Below are positions 33,858 to 42,662 of a DNA stretch of 64,000 bases, in pieces. This DNA comes from Zunongwangia endophytica. GTDB lineage: Bacteria > Bacteroidota > Bacteroidia > Flavobacteriales > Flavobacteriaceae. The stretch is taken from positions 1,364,001 through 1,428,000 of the forward strand of contig NZ_JAUFPZ010000002.1 of the NCBI RefSeq assembly GCF_030409505.1, given 5' to 3'. The translations under genes were made by a program, and so were the position numbers. Below the pieces are notes generated by a model, which saw only the letters and a program-made list of their open reading frames with translations, was not told the origin of the DNA and made no database searches. Position 1 is the first letter of the stretch. Every line of letters begins with the position of its first letter.

Positions 33858-34634
33858 TTGGAAAGACATTCTCATGACTATGATTTAGAAGCTTTCGAAC
33901 TGCCTAAAAGGACTTTTCAGCGGAAAGATTCAGTAAAGCTCAAAAACGAGATTGAGAAGATATTTGTTCTAGGCAAACGTGTTGAGCGTTTCTTCGAATT
34001 TCAGATTTCCAACTCAGCAAAATTTGAAGTTTTATTGAGCAATATTCAGATTATAGAAGATAAAAAAACCTTAGGCGAACTAGATTTTATTCTGAAGGAA
34101 AAAAATACTAATCAACATATCCATGTAGAACTAGTATATAAATTCTATGTGTATGATCCTTCTTTTAAGAATGAACTTTCCAGATGGATTGGCCCCAATC
34201 GCAAGGATTCTCTACTCGAGAAAATCGATAAACTGAAATCTAAGCAACTTCCGCTGCTTTATAAGAAAAAAACACAGGATATACTTAGTGGGAAGAATAT
34301 AGCTACTAAAAATATCGTTCAGAAAGTGTGTTATAAAGCGAGTTTATTTGTTCCAAAGAAACTACTAGGCAGCACTTTCACTAAAATCAACAACGATTGC
34401 ATCAAAGGATATTATATTACGTTTAATGAATTTGCTTCAAATGAATACGAAACAAATTATTTTTATAGCCCACAAAAACAGTTTTGGCCGGTAGATCCTA
34501 TTAAAAATGAAACATGGTTTTCGTATCAGGAAATTCTTTCGCAGATAATTAAATTTATAGAAAATAAAAAAGCTCCTTTAGTCTGGATGAAGACAAATAA
34601 AGGAATAGAGCAGTTTTTTGTGGTCTGGTGGTAA
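33858..34634 (+). CDS. DUF1853 family protein, N-terminus uncertain
   Basis: The product matches DUF1853 in layout: ELPKRTFQRKDSVKL, LGELDFILKEK then HVELVYKFYVYD, ELSRWIGPNRKDSLLEKIDKL and a C-terminal FYSPQKQFWPVD and WMKTNKGIEQFFVVWW. The Asp/Glu/Lys pattern resembles a PD-(D/E)XK-type nuclease core, which is my inference. The frame at 33858 opens with TTG. The same frame stays open upstream to about 33759 and reads EIIELNDEIQGFSATPNLLE, which looks coding, but offers no ATG; an ATG at 33752 is in another frame. A rare start or a frameshift near 33760-33800 is therefore likely. Confidence 0.7.
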   Translation: MERHSHDYDLEAFELPKRTFQRKDSVKLKNEIEKIFVLGKRVERFFEFQISNSAKFEVLLSNIQIIEDKKTLGELDFILKEKNTNQHIHVELVYKFYVYDPSFKNELSRWIGPNRKDSLLEKIDKLKSKQLPLLYKKKTQDILSGKNIATKNIVQKVCYKASLFVPKKLLGSTFTKINNDCIKGYYITFNEFASNEYETNYFYSPQKQFWPVDPIKNETWFSYQEILSQIIKFIENKKAPLVWMKTNKGIEQFFVVWW

Positions 34635-34672
34635 ATTTTCAGGAATTACTTACGCAGTACAGCTTTTGCTTG

Positions 34673-34680
34673 TACCTTTG
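34673..34680 (+). promoter_or_regulatory. Putative -7 box for the cation diffusion facilitator gene
   Basis: TACCTTTG fits TAnnTTTG and ends 17 bases before the ATG at 34698. The -33 element is not obvious. Confidence 0.4.
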
Positions 34681-34697
34681 CGTCCTAATTTTCCGAA

Positions 34698-35570
34698 ATG
34701 AGTGACAAGCTTAAAGAAGCGATTAAGACATCCTATCTAAGTATAGCAGGAAATGGAGTACTCGCCGTTGTCAAATTTTTAGCAGGCTTCTTTGGAAACT
34801 CCTACGCACTTATTGCAGATGCTATAGAATCGACTGCAGATGTTTTCTCTTCTTTCTTAGTCCTTTTAGGTCTTAGATATGCCGCAAGACCTGCCGATGA
34901 TAATCATCCTTATGGCCACGGGCGTGTAGAACCACTTGTAACTTTTGGTGTTGTTGGATTTCTAATCGTGTCGGCAACAGTTATCGCTTACGAAAGTATA
35001 GAAAACATAAGAACGCCGCATGAAGTCCCAGAACCTTACACCCTAATTATTTTAGCCATTATAATCATCATTAAAGAAACCTTTTATAGAATTGTTTCTA
35101 AAAAAAGTGATGAAACTAAAAGTACTTCCCTAAAAGCAGATGCTTGGCATCACCGTAGTGACGCTATTACTTCGCTAACCGCATTTATCGGGATAACCGT
35201 TGCGTTAATTATGGGGGATGGTTACGAAAGCGCAGACGATTGGGCTGCACTTCTGGCTTCAGGATTTATTTTATTTAACGCTTACCTTATTCTACGTCCT
35301 GCTCTGGGCGAAATTATGGACGAGCATATGTATGATGATCTTATCGAAGATATTAGAAAATTAGCTACAACTGTAACCGGAGTGTTGGATACTGAAAAGT
35401 GTTTTGTCCGCAAAACGGGAATGACGTTTCATGTGGATCTTCACATTAATGTTGACGCGCAAATAAGCGTAAAAGAAGGCCATGATATAGCACATGAAGT
35501 AAAAGATACCCTGGTAGCCGAACTTCCCGAAATTGCTGATGTTCTTATTCATGTAGAGCCATCACATTAA
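34698..35570 (+). CDS. Cation diffusion facilitator (CDF) family transporter
   Basis: Inner-membrane divalent metal/proton antiporter of 290 residues. Transmembrane helices are visible from residue 12 to about 200, with the metal-site Asp residues in NSYALIADAIESTAD (helix 2) and KADAWHHRSDAITSL (helix 5), the loop motif NHPYGHGRVEPL, and a C-terminal cytoplasmic domain with a ferredoxin-like pattern (GMTFHVDLHINVDAQIS). The first metal site is D/D...H/D type; the metal (Zn, Fe, Mn) cannot be told from this alone. Preceded by a TACCTTTG promoter-like box. Confidence 0.93.
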   Translation: MSDKLKEAIKTSYLSIAGNGVLAVVKFLAGFFGNSYALIADAIESTADVFSSFLVLLGLRYAARPADDNHPYGHGRVEPLVTFGVVGFLIVSATVIAYESIENIRTPHEVPEPYTLIILAIIIIIKETFYRIVSKKSDETKSTSLKADAWHHRSDAITSLTAFIGITVALIMGDGYESADDWAALLASGFILFNAYLILRPALGEIMDEHMYDDLIEDIRKLATTVTGVLDTEKCFVRKTGMTFHVDLHINVDAQISVKEGHDIAHEVKDTLVAELPEIADVLIHVEPSH

Positions 35571-35654
35571 ATTTTAATCTTTTATTCAAAATCGAATTCC
35601 CTTTTAATCATAAACAAAGCTGATCTAACCGGGATTATTTTTCTTATAAAACTT

Positions 35655-35662
35655 TACCTTTG
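35655..35662 (+). promoter_or_regulatory. Putative -7 box for the NYN-domain gene
   Basis: TACCTTTG fits TAnnTTTG and ends 15 bases before the ATG at 35678; same box as in front of the CDF gene. No clear -33 partner. Confidence 0.4.
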
Positions 35663-35677
35663 CATAAAATCAAATGA

Positions 35678-36421
35678 ATGGACAATAATCTTGCGGTACT
35701 TATAGATGGTGACAATATTCCCTCGGCGTACGTCAAAGAAATGATGGAAGAAATTGCGAAACATGGGAATCCTACTATAAAACGTATTTATGGCGATTGG
35801 ACAAATCCGCACCTTTCTAAATGGAAATCTGTTCTTCTTGAAAACGCAGTTAGCCCAATACAACAATATGGCTATACGCAAGGTAAAAATGCAACCGATT
35901 CTGCCATGATTATCGATGCCATGGATATTTTATATTCCAACAAAGTCGATGGTTTTTGCTTAGTAAGTAGTGATAGTGATTTTACGCGCCTTGCAACCCG
36001 ATTAAGAGAAGCCGGTAAGCGAGTTATAGGTATTGGAGAAAAAAAGACGCCAGATCCTTTTATAGTGGCCTGCGATCGGTTCATATATCTGGAGATTCTT
36101 AAAAATAAGGATAAGGAAGAAGAACAACCGGAAGCAGTAAAAGGAAAGCAGAACAAAAAATCGAATGTAGATCGTCTAACACCACGTGTAATTAAATATA
36201 TCGCCAATACTATATCTGATGTTGCAGATGATGATGGTTGGGCATTTATGGGCGACGTAGGAAGTTTGCTACAGAAAAAACAACCTAATTTCGATTCTCG
36301 TAACTATGGCTATCAAAAGCTTACGCCAATGATTGCTTCTATTGATAAGTTTGAAATTGAATCTCGCGAGAATAATAACAACAGTAAATTCAAGCTCATA
36401 TTCGTTAGAAATAAAGAGTAA
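35678..36421 (+). CDS. NYN-domain (LabA/DUF88-like) RNase with C-terminal OST-HTH/LOTUS domain
   Basis: Predicted RNA-processing nuclease of 247 residues. The NYN domain (about 1-145), a PIN-like fold, has its conserved acidic residues in VLIDGDNIPS, NATDSAMIIDAMDIL and LVSSDSDFTRLATRLRE. The C-terminal part (about 165-247, RVIKYIANTISDVADDDGWAFM...SRNYGYQKLTPMI) resembles an OST-HTH/LOTUS RNA-binding domain. This two-domain form is widespread in bacteria; substrate RNAs are not known to me. Stands alone between the CDF and pirin genes. Confidence 0.88.
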   Translation: MDNNLAVLIDGDNIPSAYVKEMMEEIAKHGNPTIKRIYGDWTNPHLSKWKSVLLENAVSPIQQYGYTQGKNATDSAMIIDAMDILYSNKVDGFCLVSSDSDFTRLATRLREAGKRVIGIGEKKTPDPFIVACDRFIYLEILKNKDKEEEQPEAVKGKQNKKSNVDRLTPRVIKYIANTISDVADDDGWAFMGDVGSLLQKKQPNFDSRNYGYQKLTPMIASIDKFEIESRENNNNSKFKLIFVRNKE

Positions 36422-36545
36422 TTTTTATTGGCTTCGCTAAAGGGTTTAATCCTTCAAGGCTTGCCTATAATAAATTGAAAATTCGTTTCCGACCAATGCC
36501 TCATCGCATTGCCCTGAGATTGTATATTTAAAACTGAATCAACCT

Positions 36546-36563
36546 ACTAACTCATATGTTAGT
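36546..36563. promoter_or_regulatory. Inverted repeat upstream of pirin gene
   Basis: actaac-tcatat-gttagt has perfect 6-base arms, about 63 bases upstream of the pirin start codon. Size fits a small regulator's operator, but with one copy this is weak. Confidence 0.3.
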
Positions 36564-36576
36564 TAAAATATACAGT

Positions 36577-36607
36577 AAAAAAGGAGGCCTTACGGTTTCC
36601 TTTTTTT
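36577..36607 (+). terminator. Terminator-like hairpin between NYN and pirin genes
   Basis: aaaaaagga...tcctttttt with inner cc/gg pairs (36577-36589 and 36594-36606), ending in a T run, 19 bases before the pirin ATG. It probably ends the NYN transcript or attenuates read-through. Confidence 0.6.
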
Positions 36608-36625
36608 AATTTTAATAAAAAAACT

Positions 36626-37480
36626 ATGCGAAGTATAAAGAAAATTCATCAGGCAGAATGGCGTCCTATAGGAAATCTAGTTACTTATTCTCCCATTCCA
36701 ACGGCAAGCCTACAGATGATCGATCCTTTTATTTTCCTGAATCATCATGGTTCACAGGTTTATCCTGAAAATAATAACGGCTTGCCATTTGGCCCACATC
36801 CACATCGTGGGATGGAAACCGTGACTTTTATATTAGATGGCGATATTGCACACAAAGATTCTGGCGGACATAAGAGTGTTATCGAAAGCGGCGGCGTACA
36901 GTGGATGACGGCTGGTAGCGGACTTATACATGCGGAAGTTTCTTCGGAAGAGTTTAAGAAAAAAGGTGGTGATCTTGAAATTTTGCAACTTTGGGTAAAT
37001 CTACCCGCAAAACATAAAATGGAAGAACCTAAATATATAGGTTTACAGAAAGATGATATTCCTGTTGCAATTACCGATGATAAAAAAGTAAAAGCTCAGG
37101 TCGTATCGGGTGAATTTCTAGGAATTAAAGGCGCTTTTGATACTTATACCGATATAAACCTTTCTACTGTATTTTTTGAAGCAAATTCTAAATTAGATAT
37201 TGATATTCCTACTTCTCAGAATATATTCTTTTACGTGATTAAAGGAAGTCTAGAAGTAAACGAAAAAGCAATACAGGAAAGACATTTAGCGGAGTTTAAT
37301 AATGATGATGAAAAACTTCAAATCTCAGCTTCAGAAAAAAGTATTTTGTTATTTGGCTTTGCCACTCCTTTTGAAGAACCGGTAGTTGCTCGTGGTCCTT
37401 TTGTAATGAATAGCATGCAAGAAATCGACGAAGCTTATCAGGACTTCCAGGAAGGAAAAATGGGAAGGTGGACTGAATAA
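36626..37480 (+). CDS. Pirin family protein
   Basis: Bicupin protein of 284 residues. The N-terminal cupin has the metal-binding pattern GPHPHRGMETVTFILDG (His residues 56 and 58 approximately) and SGLIHAEVSSEE (His and Glu). A second cupin covers about 165-265. Bacterial pirins have been linked to quercetinase activity and to redox or metal-dependent regulation; nothing here selects a substrate. Monocistronic, with hairpins upstream and downstream. Confidence 0.93.
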   Translation: MRSIKKIHQAEWRPIGNLVTYSPIPTASLQMIDPFIFLNHHGSQVYPENNNGLPFGPHPHRGMETVTFILDGDIAHKDSGGHKSVIESGGVQWMTAGSGLIHAEVSSEEFKKKGGDLEILQLWVNLPAKHKMEEPKYIGLQKDDIPVAITDDKKVKAQVVSGEFLGIKGAFDTYTDINLSTVFFEANSKLDIDIPTSQNIFFYVIKGSLEVNEKAIQERHLAEFNNDDEKLQISASEKSILLFGFATPFEEPVVARGPFVMNSMQEIDEAYQDFQEGKMGRWTE

Positions 37481-37506
37481 AAAATTCAGCCATTCTCACT
37501 AAAATA

Positions 37507-37533
37507 GAAAAACCGCTGTATTGGCGGTTTTTT
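37507..37533. terminator. Bidirectional terminator between pirin and thiamine pyrophosphokinase genes
   Basis: aaaaccgc-tgtattg-gcggtttt hairpin with A and T flanks, between convergent genes. On the minus strand it would end the histidine operon. Confidence 0.8.
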
Positions 37534-37564
37534 TATTTATTTCAAATTATGATGATATTTTAGG

Positions 37565-38209
37565 TTAAGTATTTATGGACTGCACAAACAACAATAAATT
37601 ACCAGATACAAATGAAACTTTGGCAACATCTTCAGTAATGGTATTACGAGTTCCTATTCTATCTGTAATGGCTAAATCTTCGTTAGTTAAAGGATATTTT
37701 ACACCTTCAGAATAAATATTCTTAGCTTCAGAAAAAGGAAAAAGAGAAATTATTTCATCTTTAAATCCGCATATTTCAGTTGATTTTTCAGCAAAAAAAT
37801 AACAGCCAAAATCATCAAAACATCGAATATTAATTTCATTATAATGGTGGATCATCGAATTAAGATTCCCTAAAAAATGATCTTGTTCTAGCCCACTGCA
37901 ACCATAAACGGCAACACTTTTAAATCCTTCGTTGATTATAATTCGTAACGCTTTTTCGAAATCTGTAGCGTTTTGGTCTGGAGTTTCTATCACATCGACC
38001 GATGCCGCTATTCTATTTCTTTTCACAGAATCAAAATCGCCGGAAACTACATCTGGCTGAATATTTAAGTCTGAAAGCTTAGCATACGCACCATCGGTAC
38101 AATAAATCTTTTTAAAACGATCTAAAACAGGAATTTCCTTTGGAAACTGCCCGTTTATAAACAAAACAACTTCAGCTTCAGTTTTATATGTAGCCCTATC
38201 TAGCTTCAT
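37565..38209 (-). CDS. thiN: Thiamine pyrophosphokinase
   Basis: Transfers pyrophosphate from ATP to thiamine, giving thiamine diphosphate. The 214-residue product has the family blocks CTDGAYAKLSDLNIQPDVVS then GDFDS (nucleotide/Mg site), TPDQNATDFEKAL, and YGCSGLEQDHFLGNL. A C-terminal beta domain with RIGTRNTITEDVAKVSF follows. Its ATG directly abuts the hisIE stop, so it is transcribed as the last gene of the histidine operon; no thiamine riboswitch is visible, which fits a salvage enzyme under his control by location only. Confidence 0.9.
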   Translation of the reverse strand: MKLDRATYKTEAEVVLFINGQFPKEIPVLDRFKKIYCTDGAYAKLSDLNIQPDVVSGDFDSVKRNRIAASVDVIETPDQNATDFEKALRIIINEGFKSVAVYGCSGLEQDHFLGNLNSMIHHYNEINIRCFDDFGCYFFAEKSTEICGFKDEIISLFPFSEAKNIYSEGVKYPLTNEDLAITDRIGTRNTITEDVAKVSFVSGNLLLFVQSINT

Positions 38210-38827
38210 CTAGTGACGTTCTTCTAAAACTTTAGAAATATCCTTTAGTCCGTAACCTTTTGCTTTCAGAAGAATTAAATAATGAAATAGTAGATCGGCA
38301 CTTTCATTTAGGAAAAGATCTTCATCATTATCCTTTGCTTCAATAACCACTTCAACAGCTTCTTCTCCTACTTTCTGAGCGATTTTATTCATTCCTTTAT
38401 CAAAAAGAGAAACTACATACGAGTTTTTATCTTCTCGTAATTCAGGCTCAACTTCGCTCATCTTTTTACGGTGAGCAATAATTCCTTCTAATTCTGATAA
38501 AAATCCAAATGATGCTTCATTTTCTTCTGCCCAACACGTATCTGTACCTTTGTGGCAAGTTGGTCCCTGCGGATGCACCATTATTAATAGCGAATCATTA
38601 TCGCAGTCATTTTTAATAGAAACAAGGCTTAAAAAATTTCCGCTTTCTTCACCCTTAGTCCATAAACGTTTTTTACTACGGCTATAAAAAGTAACTTTCT
38701 TTGTTTCGTTGGTTTTTAAATAAGCTTCCTCATTCATATACCCCAACATCAACACTTTTCTTGTTGTTGCATCTTGAATAATTGCTGGCACTAATCCATC
38801 GTTATTCTTATCAAAATCGATATTCAT
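38210..38827 (-). CDS. hisIE: Bifunctional phosphoribosyl-AMP cyclohydrolase/phosphoribosyl-ATP pyrophosphohydrolase
   Basis: Steps 2 and 3 of histidine synthesis in a single 205-residue fusion. The HisI part (about 1-110) has VLMLGYMNEEAYLKT, TKGEESGNFL and the metal-binding CDNDSLL and GPTCHKGTDTCW cysteines. The HisE part (about 115-205) has KVGEEAVEVVIEAKD and ESADLLFHYLILL. Lies 10 bases after hisF and abuts thiN. Confidence 0.96.
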   Translation of the reverse strand: MNIDFDKNNDGLVPAIIQDATTRKVLMLGYMNEEAYLKTNETKKVTFYSRSKKRLWTKGEESGNFLSLVSIKNDCDNDSLLIMVHPQGPTCHKGTDTCWAEENEASFGFLSELEGIIAHRKKMSEVEPELREDKNSYVVSLFDKGMNKIAQKVGEEAVEVVIEAKDNDEDLFLNESADLLFHYLILLKAKGYGLKDISKVLEERH

Positions 38828-38837
38828 CTTTTTAATT

Positions 38838-39593
38838 TTAAATTCTTACTGGAATTCCCTGATCTGCCAATTCTTTTTTAAGATCTGGAATTTCTATTTC
38901 TTTAAAATGAAAAACACTAGCAGCAAGTGCTGCATCTGCTTTTCCTTCTTGAAATGCATCTACAAAATGCTGAATATTCCCTGCTCCTCCGGAAGCAATA
39001 ATGGGTATATTTAAATCTTCAGACAATTTTGCCAATGCAATATTAGCAAAACCATTCTTTGTACCGTCGTTATTCATAGACGTAAATAAAATTTCTCCTG
39101 CTCCTCGCTCTTCAACTTCTTTAGCCCATTCAAATAAATCGAGTTCAGTAGGTACTTTGCCTCCAACTAAATGGACAATCCATTTCCCGCTTACCTGCTT
39201 TGCATCTATGGCTACAGTAATACACTGGGCGCCAAATTTTCTAGAAAGCTCGTTAATTAAGTCTGGATTTTTTACTGCGGAAGAATTAATTGAAACCTTA
39301 TCGGCTCCATTCTTCAGTAAAATATCTACATCTTCAATAGAAGAAATACCGCCACCTACGGTGAACGGAATATTTACTTTTTCAGCAACTCTTAATACCA
39401 GATTAGCTAAAGTTTTTCGGCGTTCTTCTGTTGCTGAAATATCAAGAAAAACCAATTCATCTGCACCAGTTTCAGCATATTTTGCCGCCAATTCTACAGG
39501 ATCTCCAGCATCCCTTAGATCAACAAAATTGACTCCTTTTACGGTTCTTCCTGCCTTTATATCTAAACAGGGTATAATTCTTTTTGTTAGCAT
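38838..39593 (-). CDS. hisF: Imidazole glycerol phosphate synthase, cyclase subunit
   Basis: A (beta-alpha)8 barrel of 251 residues that uses ammonia from HisH to make imidazole glycerol phosphate and AICAR. Catalytic Asp residues are seen in [14 protein letters not shown] (residue 11 region) and [12 protein letters not shown] (about 130). Phosphate-binding loops FTVGGGISS and IIASGGAGN are present. Full length. A 380-base repeat-bearing gap separates it from hisA upstream. Confidence 0.97.
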   Translation of the reverse strand: MLTKRIIPCLDIKAGRTVKGVNFVDLRDAGDPVELAAKYAETGADELVFLDISATEERRKTLANLVLRVAEKVNIPFTVGGGISSIEDVDILLKNGADKVSINSSAVKNPDLINELSRKFGAQCITVAIDAKQVSGKWIVHLVGGKVPTELDLFEWAKEVEERGAGEILFTSMNNDGTKNGFANIALAKLSEDLNIPIIASGGAGNIQHFVDAFQEGKADAALAASVFHFKEIEIPDLKKELADQGIPVRI

Positions 39594-39661
39594 TGTTTTA
39601 GTTTACGGTTTTTTAGCTTACAGCAGTCAGCTTTTAGCCTTCAGCTATTTTTCAATAATTT

Positions 39662-39700
39662 GTCATTTCGAACGTAATGAAATGAAGTCGAGAAATCTTA
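39662..39700 (+). repeat. Dispersed repeat A, copy 1 (GTCATTTCGA...GTCGAGAAATCT)
   Basis: gtcatttcgaacg and, shortly after, gaagtcgagaaatct; the same 3' half (gaagtcgagaaatct) recurs at 45897-45911 and an inverted version (gatctctccgcctcggtcgagatgac) at 39805-39830. Such intergenic motifs are common in Flavobacteriaceae; function unknown. Confidence 0.65.
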
Positions 39701-39802
39701 GAGCAACTATTTACAATTCAACATAAATCTAGATTAACACCTTCAGATTTCCACATCACCAAATTGGCACATTCTCAAACTAAAAATTTTTAGATTTTTG
39801 AA

Positions 39803-39830
39803 GAGATCTCTCCGCCTCGGTCGAGATGAC
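39803..39830 (-). repeat. Dispersed repeat A, copy 2 (inverted)
   Basis: agatctctccgcctcggtcg followed by agatgac reads on the minus strand as gtcatctcgaccgaggcgga followed by gagatct, the same repeat family as at 39662-39700 in the opposite orientation. The two copies could pair in the transcript. Confidence 0.6.
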
Positions 39831-39973
39831 AACACCTAAAATTAGGGATCATTTCTCAGCATTTTCATTTAAAATTCAAAATAAATACGAATTTCTTCAA
39901 AATATCATATCATCAAATCGACACATTTTCAAATTTTTCTAACTTATAATAGCGCAACGATCCAAAATCTAAT

Positions 39974-40705
39974 CTACCGTCCGTCATTTAAAATATAAGT
40001 CTCTAATTGTTTTAGTTGAATTCGGCCTTCGTAAATGGCTTTTCCTATTATTGTTCCTTCGCATCCTAGTTCGGCTAATTCTAATAATTCATCGAACTTA
40101 GAAATTCCTCCGGAAGCGATTAATTTCAAGTCTGGATTTTCTTCTAAAATTCGTTCATACAATTCGAAAGCTGGACCTTGTAACATTCCATCTTTTGAAA
40201 TATCGGTACAGATTACATAAGAAACGCCGTTTTTATGATATTCTTTAATAAAAGGAAGTAATTCTAGATCAGATTCTTCCTGCCAGCCGCTTACCGCTAC
40301 TTTTTCGTTATTAGCATCTGCTCCTAAAATAATTTTTGTTGAGCCAAATTTCTGAAGCCAGCTATTAAAAATCTCAGGATCTTTTACAGCGATACTTCCG
40401 CCTGTAATTTGCTTTGCGCCACATTCAAAAGCAATTTCTAAATCCTTATCAGTTTTTAGTCCGCCACCAAAATCAACACTAAGATTGGTTTTACTGGCAA
40501 TAGCTTCTAATATTTTATGGTTTACAATATGTTTAGATTTTGCACCATCGAGATCTACTAAATGCAGGTGCTGAATCCCATGATCTTCGAAGGATTTTGC
40601 AACCTCAAGCGGATTCTCATTATATATTTTTTTGGTGTTATAATCACCTTTAGAAAGTCGTACACACTTTCCGTCAATAATATCTATAGCTGGGATTAAA
40701 CGCAT
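39974..40705 (-). CDS. hisA: ProFAR isomerase
   Basis: Isomerises ProFAR to PRFAR, step 4 of histidine synthesis. A 243-residue (beta-alpha)8 barrel related to HisF, with catalytic Asp in [14 protein letters not shown] (residue 8) and [12 protein letters not shown] (about 128), and phosphate loops [10 protein letters not shown] and [12 protein letters not shown]. Full length, no anomalies. Confidence 0.97.
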   Translation of the reverse strand: MRLIPAIDIIDGKCVRLSKGDYNTKKIYNENPLEVAKSFEDHGIQHLHLVDLDGAKSKHIVNHKILEAIASKTNLSVDFGGGLKTDKDLEIAFECGAKQITGGSIAVKDPEIFNSWLQKFGSTKIILGADANNEKVAVSGWQEESDLELLPFIKEYHKNGVSYVICTDISKDGMLQGPAFELYERILEENPDLKLIASGGISKFDELLELAELGCEGTIIGKAIYEGRIQLKQLETYILNDGR

Positions 40706-40812
40706 TTTCTTAGTTTCTGTTTTTTAGCTGTCAGCTTTTAGTAATCAGCGTTTAGCTTTTAATTCAAAATTCAGCATTCAGAATTTTGAATCATTACTCA
40801 CTTATCTTTTAT

Positions 40813-40843
40813 CTCTATTCTAACTTCTAAAGCGAAGCGATCT
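40813..40843 (+). repeat. Dispersed repeat E, copy 1, just after hisH
   Basis: tctattctaacttctaaagc then gaagcgatcta lies 13 bases from the hisH stop; a near-identical sequence (tctatattctaagctctaaa then agcgaagcgatcta, 46235-46268) lies 12 bases from the hisG stop, and a looser version sits before the hisD stop (about 44465-44510). Repeated placement just downstream of his genes is notable. Confidence 0.65.
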
Positions 40844-40855
40844 ATTTTCTATATA

Positions 40856-41443
40856 CTAACTCTCTAATTTTAAAAAGTTTTCCAAAATTCGCTCTCCGGC
40901 TTTACTGCTTTTTTCCGGATGAAATTGAACGCCGTAAAAATTATTCTTCTTTATAGCTGATGTATATTCGACTCCATATTCCGTAGAACAAATTGTTTCT
41001 TCGCATTCTTTCACATAAAAACTGTGCACTAAATACACATATTCTTTTTCCTGAATACCTTTAAATAATTCAGATTTCAGATCGTAGATCTGATTCCAGC
41101 CAATTTGCGGTACTTTAACTGAAGTATTAAATTTAACCACTTTAGCATCGAAAATCGATAATCCAGTCGTATCTCCTTCTTCGCAGTACTCGCACATTAA
41201 CTGCATTCCCAGACAAATTCCTAGGACCGGTTGAGTAAGTTGCGGAATCACTTTATCAAGTCCGGTAGACTTCAGCATTTTCATAGCGCTACTCGCCTCG
41301 CCTACTCCAGGGAAAATCACCTTATCTGCGGCTTTAATTTCTTCAGCCTTATCGGTTAAAACAGCATCAAATCCCAAACGTTTCACTGCAAACTTGATAC
41401 TTTGAATATTGCCTGCGCCGTAATCTATAATCGCTATTTTCAT
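40856..41443 (-). CDS. hisH: Imidazole glycerol phosphate synthase, glutamine amidotransferase subunit
   Basis: Class I glutamine amidotransferase of 195 residues supplying ammonia to HisF. Catalytic Cys in GICLGMQLM (about residue 78), His-Glu in GVQFHPEKSSKAG near the C-terminus; N-terminus IAIIDYGAGNIQSI is typical. Located between hisB and hisA as part of the operon. Confidence 0.97.
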   Translation of the reverse strand: MKIAIIDYGAGNIQSIKFAVKRLGFDAVLTDKAEEIKAADKVIFPGVGEASSAMKMLKSTGLDKVIPQLTQPVLGICLGMQLMCEYCEEGDTTGLSIFDAKVVKFNTSVKVPQIGWNQIYDLKSELFKGIQEKEYVYLVHSFYVKECEETICSTEYGVEYTSAIKKNNFYGVQFHPEKSSKAGERILENFLKLES

Positions 41444-41517
41444 GTCTATAGTCGTTAGTAATTAGAATTAACTATTGAGCTTTGCATACTGATTACTCAA
41501 TACATTGCTTAATTCTT

Positions 41518-42657
41518 CTAAAGCATTCCTTTGGTTGAAGGAAGGATCATTTTTTCGGTATCTCTTTTTACGGCCATTTTAATCGCTTTTGCAAAAGCTT
41601 TAAAGATAGCTTCTATTTTGTGATGCTCATTAGTTCCCTCTGCTTTTACATTTAGGTTTGCTTTTGCTCCATCGGTAAAAGATTTAAAGAAATGATAAAA
41701 CATTTCCGTTGGCATTTTACCAACCATTTCTCGTTTAAAATCGGCTTCCCAAACTAACCAGTTTCTTCCACCAAAATCGATAGCTACCTGAGCTAAACAA
41801 TCGTCCATGGGCAAACAAAATCCGTATCGTTCGATACCTAATTTATTACCCAGTGCTTTTGCATAAACTTCTCCTAAAGCAATCGCGGTATCTTCAATGG
41901 TGTGATGTTCATCGACCTCTAAATCGCCATTTACTTTAACTTCTAGATCCATTTGGCCGTGGCGTGCAATTTGATCGAGCATATGATCAAAAAATGCAAT
42001 TCCGGTAGCTATTTCAGATTTTCCGGTTCCATCTAGATTCAGCTTAATTTTAATATCAGTTTCGTTAGTTTTTCTCGCAATTTCAGCCGTACGATCTTTC
42101 AGTTTTAAAAATTCGTAAATAGCTTTCCAACTAGACGTTTTTAATGCAATCGTATCATCAAGTTTAGAAACATCGTTTTTCAATTCATCTGTTGCTAAAT
42201 CTTCATGCGTATCTATAAAAATTCCTTTTCCGCCGAAATTATTAGCAAATTCAATATCCGTCATCCGATCGCCAATCATCATGGAGTTTGCCATATCGTA
42301 AGCTTCGGAATTCAAATATTTTCTTTCTAACAAACCAGTGTTCGGTTTTCTGGTAGCCTGATTATCTTTAGCAAACGTACGATCGATTAAAATATCACTG
42401 AATTTCACACCCTCATTTTCGAAAGTCTTCACCACAAAATTCTGAATTGGCCAAAATTGCTCTTCGGGATAAACCTCGGTCCCCAAACCATCTTGATTTG
42501 TAACCATTACCAATTCGTAATCTAACTCTTTCGCGATTTTGGATAAATAAAATAAAGCTTCCGGATAAAACTCCAATTTCTCTAATTTATCTACCTGATA
42601 ATCTTCAGGTTCTAGAATAATCGTACCATCACGGTCTATAAATAATACTTTTTGCAT
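41518..42657 (-). CDS. hisB: Bifunctional histidinol-phosphatase/imidazoleglycerol-phosphate dehydratase
   Basis: Fusion of two enzymes, 379 residues. The N-terminal HAD phosphatase (about 1-165) has the nucleophile block [14 protein letters not shown] and [14 protein letters not shown]; it dephosphorylates histidinol phosphate. The C-terminal dehydratase (about 190-379) has [13 protein letters not shown] and [15 protein letters not shown] metal ligands. The fusion is known in enterobacteria and Bacteroidetes. Overlaps nothing; 5 bases from hisC. Confidence 0.96.
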   Translation of the reverse strand: MQKVLFIDRDGTIILEPEDYQVDKLEKLEFYPEALFYLSKIAKELDYELVMVTNQDGLGTEVYPEEQFWPIQNFVVKTFENEGVKFSDILIDRTFAKDNQATRKPNTGLLERKYLNSEAYDMANSMMIGDRMTDIEFANNFGGKGIFIDTHEDLATDELKNDVSKLDDTIALKTSSWKAIYEFLKLKDRTAEIARKTNETDIKIKLNLDGTGKSEIATGIAFFDHMLDQIARHGQMDLEVKVNGDLEVDEHHTIEDTAIALGEVYAKALGNKLGIERYGFCLPMDDCLAQVAIDFGGRNWLVWEADFKREMVGKMPTEMFYHFFKSFTDGAKANLNVKAEGTNEHHKIEAIFKAFAKAIKMAVKRDTEKMILPSTKGML

Positions 42658-42662
42658 TTTGG

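Larger units (their letters stand above)
39594..39973. other. hisA-hisF intergenic stretch with dispersed repeats
   Basis: 380 bases inside an operon that is otherwise compact. Holds an AGCTT-rich decayed-looking tract (39613-39650), a GTCATTTCGA...GTCGAGAAATCT repeat (39662-39700) and an inverted related copy (39803-39830). No coding signal and no terminator recognised. Confidence 0.7.

Noticed and set aside
39001..39726. 241-codon open frame antisense to hisF
   Set aside because: Overlaps the clear HisF frame and reads as a low-complexity Ser/Phe-rich shadow with no domain; the sense frame explains the sequence.
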